Source of the DNA: Gracilaria gracilis
Taxonomy: Eukaryota; Rhodophyta; Florideophyceae; Gracilariales; Gracilariaceae
DNA: 64,000 bases
Direction: 5' to 3'
Assembly (NCBI GenBank): GCA_030374805.1
Contig: JARGSG010000038.1
Coordinates: 1-64,000, forward strand
The notes under the pieces were generated by a model. It made no database searches. It had not been told where the DNA came from and saw only the letters and a program-made list of their open reading frames with translations. Shown here in pieces: positions 55,835-64,000 of the stretch (position 1 is the first letter of the stretch; each line of letters begins with the position of its first letter). A program made the translations under genes and the position numbers.

Positions 55835-57997
55835 ATGGAAAGACCTAAAAAAATTACTCGTGGGTCTAGCGCGCCACCTATCCACAAGGGTTCTGCTGCG
55901 GCGTCAGCCGCTGAACCCATTCTGGATAATCCCGAGGAGCTGCTTCGGCAACCTCGGGCCGGAACCTCAAAGGATACGGGCACTCAGCCACCGTTGGCTC
56001 CTGAACCTAACAAGGATTTACCGACAACGGTTGAGGCCCTTTGGCTCCAATTGGAAGATCGAGCGAAAGCTCTTTTTACCGCTACGGTTAATGAAGCTAT
56101 GAACTCAATGGACATGGACGCCGTTACCCGCTTGGTGGTTGATCGAGCCGTGCACGAGCTCTCTCAGCGCATACCTAAATTGGTTGAAACATACCTCTTA
56201 ACGGGTGCCTGGGAGCATATCTACCGAGTGGTTCAAGACCTTTGGGTTTCTGAAGGAATGGCGGAAGCCAAAACCCCTGGTGTAAATATGGTTACTCGCA
56301 TACCACAAGGGATTTCCACAGGTTCTTTCGCACCAATCAAGCCAGTTCCGGCCGATAGTGCGTACCTACAAGGTTTAAGGCAAGGTCAAGAGGGGCATAT
56401 AGAGATGGGTCCTCGAGACGTGTACTTGCCACCCATTGGAGGTAACGTTCGAAAGGACACCAAGACTGGTGGACCTGAGGACGATTCGTCTGACCCAGAA
56501 GACGGGCGACGAATAAGAAACCGCAAGGGTAAAGAAAGGAGGAGGAAAAAGGGAAAGAATCGCGGCTACGACTCTGACCCCGATTCCTCGAGCTCCGATA
56601 CCGATACTGGTTCATCGTCGGATGATGACCGTAAAGGTTGACGCAAGAAGAAACCGAACAGGTTGGCGAAGAAGTCGTCAAAGAGAAACCGGGAAGGTAA
56701 GAAGAAACGGTACGAGTCGTCCGACTCGGATTCGGACACCGGTACAACCCTAGAGGTGCGTCAGCCGCTGAACGATATGTTCACAAAAGCGGTTGATTAT
56801 AGGTCATATCGGTTGAGAAACCGATCATCTGCTTACACCCAAGAGGTTGCGCAGAAGATCACCAAGCACCATAAGAAGCTCAGCTTCCAGATGGGTGATA
56901 CTACCTTCACAGGTGATGATCCCATTGCGGTAATTGAGTTTCTACAGAAGTTCAAGATTGCATGTGACCAAAATGGTTTTTCCGAAGGTGCTGCCATGTG
57001 GTTATTCCAGTTTTACCTTAAAGGTCAAGCTTACCACTTGCTGCAAGGCAGGCTCCGTGGAAATACCCTGGCGGTTGATGAAGAGGGGACAGAGATGTTA
57101 GAGACGTACCCAGAAGCGGTTAATTTCATGTTGGAAACTTACGCTACCGATGAGGTTATCCAGGAAGGTTACGCTGAGGTGCAGGCATATCGCCAACGCT
57201 CTAGCCAAACCGAAATGGAATTCTCGTTGGGCCTTTGGAATCTGGCCACCCGATGCGGTAATGTCTTTACCACTAGTAGGTTGAAGTCGCTCTTTGCCGA
57301 CAATGTTGACAAAGCGATCCGTTCGCAGGTACGCAATTACCTGGCGAACAACCGTAAGGTGGACTATAATGGGCTTGCCCGTTATGCCCAGGGACTAGGC
57401 GACACTCTCCGTCACGGAAAGAAGCCGTCGGCGTCCCATACCTCAAAGGATAAACCGAAACGGTCAGTATTGGAGCTAGAAGAAACCACTACCTCAGAGG
57501 GAGATTCGCTCATTCGCGTACCAACAGGAATGGCAGTTCATCTCGTGACTGCGTTGCAGGCTCAGTCACGAGCCACCTCCATTGGTAATTGGTCGTCGAC
57601 AGTACCACCAGCTTCGGTAAGGTCGCCACCAAGTGCGGCGAGCACTCAACAAATCTCAACGGGTGGTTCGCAAGCATCTTCATATGCTACAGCACCAACC
57701 AATGCGGTTACCCGACCTACCTCTATGGCAATGCGTGATCCCCAGACAGGAAGATTGGTTTGCTGGCTCTGTTTGTCGCCAGACCATCTGGCGAACAGAT
57801 GTGACAAAATACCCCCAGGGGTGCGCGAACATCTGATCAGTGCCAGGCAGCAAAACCACCGTAACCTATATGGATCTGGAAAGAGGGTACAAGCTCAACC
57901 ATCACCATCTCAGGTTCATCTCGTCGAGGAAACACCAATCTTGGAGAAGGACAGTCCCGCTCAGGAGGAGCAGGAAAACACAGAACGGTTAGCGTAG
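55835..57997 (+). pseudogene. Ty3 gag region, copy 2
   Basis: ATG at 55835 (MERPKKITRGSSAPP). An N-terminal proline/alanine-rich part leads to a helical segment. A strongly basic and Ser/Asp-rich linker follows (about 56510-56740), then a capsid-type domain (FTGDDPIAVIEFLQKF...FQFYLKGQAYHLL, about 56910-57050). A CX2CX4HX4C knuckle (CWLCLSPDHLANRC) lies near 57760. The region is broken at least once. Length and order fit Ty3 gag. Confidence 0.75.
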
Positions 57998-58017
57998 GGG
58001 CCACCCCTAACCGTGAA

Positions 58018-61000
58018 TTGGAAGGCCCGTCGATACCGGAACGGGAAACCTTAATGGTGGAAAAAGAAGAATCAGATGTACCCAATGTGGTGTGTCTAAT
58101 GAAGTACAATAACTATAAATTTAATGCTTCAGTAAGCTTTCTCAATTACCTAAAGGTCCCCGTTGCGTGTGTACTCGATACCGGCGCCGGCCCGAATGTG
58201 CTGAACGCTCGCGTCATACCCGATGCGGTCTTGCGGAACATTCGACCTGCCCCGACTATCAACCCGCTGGTGAACGCTAACGAGCGCCCACTGCAACTTA
58301 GAGGAATGTTAACCACTGTGGTACAACTTGGAACCTTGAAGGTGAAGCTCAATTTCTTTGTGGTGGATCGTCTGGCGACAGACTGTATCCTCGGGACCAA
58401 CTTTATTGACAGACATGTCAAGGCCATTTTGCCAGGGTCCCGAACGGTCGCTCTCCGTCAAGGTGGTCATATTGCCATACTGGGTAATACGCAGACCAAA
58501 AATGGTGGGCGTAAGAAGCCGAGGTTCAATATACCCACCGAAACGGTTTCAAACAAGATACGGCTCACCAAATTGGTTTCAATTCCGGCTATGACCCAAA
58601 TGGTAGTGAATTTCTCATGCGCAGTTCCAGGATTGGTAATGCTACAGAACCATCCTAGGTTGGCAGAAAGACATCTCGCCTTGATGGCAAACGGGATTAT
58701 CGACAACATCCCTAACCAATCCTTCAAGGTGTACTTGAGTAACTTTAGCAATCACATTGTTAAGTTACCCAAGAATACCACTATTGGAATCGCATTGCCG
58801 GCACCACAAGGGGTTTTCACGGTCTCACCTAATGGGTTGGGCGAGGTCGCCACCTCTAAGGAAGGGAGAGGAACAGATGCGCCATACCCTGCATATGCGC
58901 CCCCGTTATCGACAAACACCAAAATGGAACAGAAGATCGCCAATACCTTTAAGGTTAGGGATCAGGAAAAGACTATGGAACTGGACCCAGTGCGGAATTG
59001 GAGAGAGGAAGTCCAGATCGGTGCGGAGAACCAGGCTCTCCGAGATCGGATCCTCAGTCTCTTAGAAGAATATGAACCCATGTGGTCGGGCCGGTTGGGC
59101 CAAATTGAGGCTACAGAGCACCGTATTGATATGGTGCCTGGCTGGAAACCCATTTACCAGCAGCCTTACCGTGCAGGTCCAAAAGCCCGGGAGGTTGAGC
59201 TCAATGAGGTCGAGAGAATGCTCCGTGAAGGTGTCATAGAACCAGCAAATGCGGACTGGGCCAGCCCTGTGGGTCTCGTCACAAAGAAGAATGATACCCG
59301 TATGCGGTTCTGTGTGGACTACAGAAGACTGAATAGTATGACCATTAGGGATTCGTACCCAATAATTGGAATGGACGAGTGTATAGATTCGTTGGGCAAC
59401 GCCAAGATCTTTACTACGCTCGATGCCAATTGTGGTTATTGGCAGGTACCTATCAGGGAAGAAGACAAGGACAAAACTACGTTTACTTGCCACGCTGGGT
59501 TATTCCGCTTTACGCGTATGCCCTTTGGGTTGCGGAATGCCCCGGCTACCTTTCAGAGGGCGTTGGACATAATCCTTCCGAAGGTGAAGTGGAGAACCGC
59601 TCTGGTATACATCGACGATGTAACCATATATTCCAGAACGGTAGAGGAACATTTCCACCATGTTAGGGAAGTTTTGAACCTTTTGAGGGAATCTGGAGTA
59701 ACGTTGAAGCTCCGCAAGTGCGAATTCTTCACCAAAGAGGTAGAATACCTTGGTCATATCATCAGCCCTGGGAGGTTAGAAGTGACGCCGCGGAATATCC
59801 GGGCCGTGCAGGAGGCGAAGCCACCCACGTCCCAGACGGAAATCCGATCCTTTATAGGTTTGTGCAATGTGTACCGCCGGTTTATCAAGGGATTTGCCAA
59901 GATAGCGGCTCCTCTCAACAGGAAGCTGCTGAAAGATCAACCTACAAGGTTTGAATGTCTTACCAATGAGGAAATGGATGCGTTCGAGGCGCTGAAACAT
60001 GCGCTCTTGACACCTCCCATCTTGGCATTACCCAAAGCTGGTTTACGATACACGTTGGATACTGACGCCTCGGACGCCCAAATTGGTTGTTGTCTTATGC
60101 AGGAGCAAGAAAACGGCGACAAACTACCTATAGGGTACTGGAGCCGTGCTTTGCACGCTGCAGAAAAGAACTACACAACAACCGAAAAGGAATGTCTGGC
60201 AGTGGTCTGGAGCATGTTGATGCTCCGTCCCTACCTATATGGTGAGAGGTTCACGCTTCGAACCGACCATGATGCCCTACGGTGGATACTGGGTCTCGCC
60301 GACGCATCAGGCAGACTTGCTCGATGGCGGTAACGACTTTCAGAGTTCGAGTATGACGTACAGTACCGGCCAGGTATCAAGCACAATGTCGCAGACGCGA
60401 TGTCTCGCATTACCACAGATGGTTTGGACACCGAGCCGGTAGAGGATGATATCCCATGCTTTACCATCTCTTCCAACCCTGATGGTGATACCTTAGAAGG
60501 TTACTGGACTCTACCCGAAGAGGATACGTGGTTTAGTGATGCCATCGCTCGGGAAATACTCGCCCTCGAGGAAACAGACGTCATGCCAATCATCCGCGAG
60601 GAATTCCTGAGAGAGCAAGCAAACGATGTTTATTGCCGCTCTCTCATGGACCAAGTAGGTATGAAAGACTCGAACTTTGACGTCGACCGAAATGGTTTCC
60701 TGGTGAGGCGAGCTCCTATTGATGGTTCCCTTCAGAAGGTGGTGCCCAAGGTACTGCGCCCTCGGGTGCTGTACCTGGCCCACTACCCAAAGCTATCAGG
60801 ACACCCTGGAGGTACAAGAATGTACTACACCTTGAGGCAAGGGTACTACTGGCCTCATATGGCTAATGATGTATATACCTTTGTAGGTCAATGTGAATCT
60901 TGCGTACGTACCCGTGGAGGTCTCCGGAAGCACAGGAAATACTTGAAGTTATTCCCTGCAGCGGGTCCCCTCGAGTTCGTCGCAATAGATTTTCTGGGTC

Positions 61001-62274
61001 CATTACCAAAAACCACAAGGGGATATCAGTACATCATCGTAATCACCGACAGGTTCTCGAAGCTCACGCGAGCGATACCCTTGAAGGACACGAAATCGAC
61101 GATCCTCGCGGTGGCGTTCTTGAACAATTGGATCTAGCCGTATGGTGCACCGCTTTATTTACTTACCGACAATGGTTCGAACTTAGCTTCGAAGTTCTTT
61201 GAAGCTGTTTGTAACCTCTTGGGTATTAAGCACTACTTCACTACTGCCCACCATCCGCAAACGAATGGGCAAGTGGAGCGCTTTAACCGAACACTGGTAT
61301 CTAGGCTGCGACATTATACGGAAGAACACCAAACTGGTTGGGACGAGCTCGTGCAGCCCTTGAAATATGCATATAACCTTCAGGTTCATCGAGCGACGCA
61401 AACTACGCCGTTCGATCTAATACTGTCAAGACACCCACCAGGTATTGTTGTTGAAGGGGACCCATTAGGACAAGAAGCCGCCGGAGCGCTCACACCGTCA
61501 CAGGTCAAACGGAATACCCTCTTGAGGTTGAGACGTGCTCTCAAGTATGCTGAGAGCAAGCTCACAGCATCCCAGAAGCGGTACACGGAGGACTACGACC
61601 GAAAGGTAACCCAAGTGGTAACGGCTACGCCGGGTCAATATGTCTTTATTGACCACCCTCCGAAAGGAGCTAAGCCACGACCGGGTGATGAGGCCGATGA
61701 TGAAGCTATTGATAGAGATATCAATTCGAAGCTTCTTCCGAAATCATCGGGACCTTTCAAGGTAGTTCGAGCAACCGATCACACGGTGACGGTGAACCAA
61801 GATGGTGTAGAGAATACGATCTCTATTGACCGAATCACGGTTGCACCTCGAACGGTTCAGTCCAGGAAGGAACGCGGAGAATCCGCGCGTGACCCACAAG
61901 CGGTTTCCCTGAGGACTCAGCCCCGGGAAGACGGGACACCCATCGAGGTTAATGATGACGCATAGGGTGACGACCCAGACTACGTACCACCCGCAGGGAT
62001 TACGGTTAATGCTTCAGAGGAAACACCTACTCCTAGTGGTACCGATGCTCATCTGAACCAAAGTGGTTAAAGAATACCATCGCAGGTCTCTAATGAGTTC
62101 CCAGTGGAACGCCTTGTAGGTCACCGCCGTACCCAAGAAGGTCTGAAGTACACAGTACGCTGGTATGGCTGGGGGGCTGACGGTGATACCGCCGAGCCGC
62201 CCTCAGCCATACCACACCACTTCAGGGTAAGCTACTGGAACCGAAAAGGAGAGGACATGCCGAACGATGGGTAA
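58018..62274 (+). pseudogene. Ty3 pol region, copy 2
   Basis: Aspartic protease (CVLDTGAGPNVLN, about 58170), reverse transcriptase (YIDDV near 59610), RNase H (DTDASD near 60060), integrase zinc region (about 60780-60920), integrase core (AIDFLGP near 60985 to NGQVERFNRT near 61270), and a C-terminal chromodomain-like end (about 62090-62270). It is homologous to 1-3838 throughout and broken in a few places. Confidence 0.9.
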
Positions 62275-62743
62275 ACCTTAGAGGTGATGCACAGCTCTTA
62301 GGGAGGGGGGAGGCTATTTTCGTGCTTTCCCTCATTCGCTGCGCATCGCACCCACATGATAACTGAAGCTAACTGCAACACCTAACTGGATAACTTTAAT
62401 GAAGAAGCTAACACCAACTGGGAGAAGTTAATCAGAGTGCATCGAAGAGACCAAGAGGGTTTGTCGGAAGACCGTGAAGGTTTAGTGATGACTTCGTACC
62501 GAACGAAGCTCGACGAGGGATGCGCTTCGAGCGTCAGCGTCGCAGCGATCCCAAAGCTGGCACGCGGCCGGCACGCGCGCGCACCTTCATGGCACGCGCC
62601 GCGCACACATGGCTCCAAACCCAAGTGGTGAAAGTCAAAAAATAAGGTTTTTGATAAGCGAGAGACGCGTCTCAGATCGGCAGACCGCCGCGCTGGGTAA
62701 CCGATTAGGTGTACACTATTGTCTGTAGGGAGCGTGCACCGGC

Positions 62744-63091
62744 ATGGTCAAAAAATCTAAGTATTTTGGGCGTGCTGCGCTCCCGAATCGGCCATTCTCA
62801 GCCTCTGAAACCGCTTGGTTCCCGAGATACAGACCAAAAGGTGTTTCGGCGTTTTTGATACCGTTTGGTGGGGTAATTTCGGCGTGCAATTTTTTGATTC
62901 GCCTTGCAAGTAACCTCATGGGTCTGGTGCAGCGTGTGCGCGTATGCGCGCCAAGAGGCCATGCAGAACCATCCAAGTACATTGCTGGCACTCGCGCGAC
63001 GTCGCGCGCCACCCCCAAGCTACCAAATCGGTACTACGTGACGCTCGCTGCGCACAGAAGTGCAACTGCAAGGTCTACCAATTTGGTTTGA
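62744..63091 (+). other. Small sense frame in the Ty3 3' region, copy 2
   Basis: Same ATG and beginning (MVKKSKYF) as 4174-4590 in copy 1. The upstream DNA (ACC-N5-GGT then TACACTATTGT) is also conserved. Its C-terminal half differs. No known domain. Confidence 0.3.
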
Positions 63092-63780
63092 GCTGTTTAT
63101 GGTAGTAGAGACACGACGGAGGATCGCGTCACCCGGATAGTGGCTGTGAAGAACCAAACCTTCGTGGTAATGACGAACGACACCCATGGGGACTGAAGCG
63201 GTTTGGAATAAACCTTAAAGGTGGAGCATGGAACTGCGCGGGAGACGTTAGTAATGCTGCGCAGCCCTTTATGGTACGATGGAAACCTTGAAAATGTTTC
63301 AAAGTTATGGAAATCAGAGAGAGAGCATGAAATGAACCTGTATGGTATTATTGAGATCCTTTATGGAACAACCTAATCGACCGTGATGGTAACGAAGGGT
63401 AAGGGGGCCCAACGAATGGCACATGCCAGGACCTATATGGTGACGCCGCAACAATAGAGAGAGGAAATAGACCATTACGGGATGGGAGCGAGACCAGAAA
63501 GGACATGAATATACCTCGGATGGCCTAGAAGGGAACGAGTTTTTGTGCTTACCATGAAAGTTCGTTTCCTCATGAGGTACGAAACCGATCGAGACCTATG
63601 TGGTATTCTTTGAAAACAGAACGGACATGGTTCCTAGATGGTTTTCGCGCTATTTTGACCACGTTAAGGTTTCACGCTCGTCATGGATGATCGACACCGA
63701 GGGTGGTTTGATGCACATGAAAATGGAACCCTTTGTGGCAGTACACTGCAGACGCCAACCGAAACGGCCATCCATCCACC
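63092..63780 (+). other. Ty3 3' untranslated part, no gene
   Basis: Purine-rich, non-coding sequence of copy 2. Words such as TATGGT and ATGGT recur every few tens of bases. It stands where copy 1 has the body of its antisense frame. Confidence 0.45.
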
Positions 63781-64000
63781 TTAGGGGTATTGAATGAAGC
63801 GCCGTGTACCGCTACGGGTGGGAGCCCGCACGCTGGTATCAGGGCTACCCATGTGGTTCAGATACAGATCGGGGGTCACCATAAACGGATTCAACCTTGT
63901 CGGTCGGACAAGAAGCCACGGTGGCGTGAGCCGCGTAGACAAACCGCAAAAGGCGTGCGAAGGCAACCAGAAGGGAGAACGGTGGAACAACCTCGATGGA
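63781..64000 (-). pseudogene. Remnant of the Ty3 antisense frame, copy 2
   Basis: The leftward sequence (FWLPSH, then RPTRLNPFMVTPDLYLNHM) matches the upstream part of the antisense frame of copy 1 near 7150-7330. The rest of that frame is absent in this copy. Confidence 0.5.

Larger units (their letters stand above)
55178..64000 (+). mobile_element. Ty3/gypsy chromovirus, copy 2 (right end outside window)
   Basis: 5' LTR, gag, pol and the start of the 3' region. Compared with copy 1, about 1.8 kb of the 3' region (most of the antisense frame) is absent, so the 3' LTR should begin roughly 0.5 kb beyond the window. The copies differ by a few percent. The element has a few breaks in gag and pol and is treated as a fossil. 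It inserted in a METTL-like host gene; the five bases before it are GTACA. Confidence 0.93.

Noticed and set aside
1-64000. A giant virus or Polinton origin for the large element
   Set aside because: No capsid, packaging ATPase, protein-primed polymerase or protease was found; a Plavaka-type transposase and short termini explain it.

Overview
This window is nuclear DNA of a eukaryote and is made mostly of mobile elements. The likely source is a multicellular red alga with compact, intron-poor genes. That guess rests on NB-ARC/WD40, HET-like and cysteine-rich receptor-like genes lying among chromovirus, copia and Plavaka/KDZ-type elements. It is an inference and I cannot confirm the species. 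GC content looks near 50%. I see no bacterial operon, CRISPR array or rRNA.

Layout. (1) 1-8309: right part of a Ty3/gypsy chromovirus (copy 1): pol, a long 3' region with an antisense reading frame, and a 508-bp 3' LTR. It sits in the remains of a DNA-transposon transposase (8310-10354). (2) 11.7-18.6 kb: a host island with immunity-like genes: a secreted cysteine-rich protein, a decayed NB-ARC-WD40 STAND gene and a HET-like protein. (3) 20.9-22.7 kb: a broken pogo/Tigger-type transposase. (4) 23.7-27.3 kb: LTR-retroelement fossils. (5) 27298-48814: two copies of an unusual large DNA transposon, one nested in the other. (6) 48815-54085: a Ty1/copia fossil that cut into the large transposon. 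(7) 54670-55177: the N-terminal part of a METTL2/6/8-like methyltransferase gene, cut by Ty3 copy 2 (55178 to beyond the right edge).

The large transposon is the most interesting part. The main copy starts at 30446 with a terminal sequence that recurs, in the same left-to-right orientation, at 27298 next to a piece of the opposite end of a second copy. These are therefore the two terminal inverted repeats of one family. The main copy carries a Plavaka/KDZ-type transposase, then a leftward cluster: a charged coiled-coil protein, a DNA amino-methyltransferase in frame with a SET-like domain, and a small protein. A 2-kb divergent intergenic region full of long hairpins follows. Beyond it is a rightward cluster: a protein with a ParB-like motif, a basic/acidic protein, and a protein ending in a 2-oxoglutarate/Fe(II) oxygenase-like domain. 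The far end has a Rossmann-type protein and a coiled-coil protein. A transposon carrying a DNA-methyl writer, a SET-like domain and a possible oxidative eraser suggests self-made chromatin control. Most of its frames carry one or a few lesions, so this copy is decayed.

The second striking signal is in the Ty3 elements. They are crowded with an 11-bp dyad, ACC-five bases-GGT. I located 23 in the first 4.1 kb and five in the 508-bp LTR, where about one per 4 kb is expected by chance. The motif occurs in coding and non-coding parts alike.
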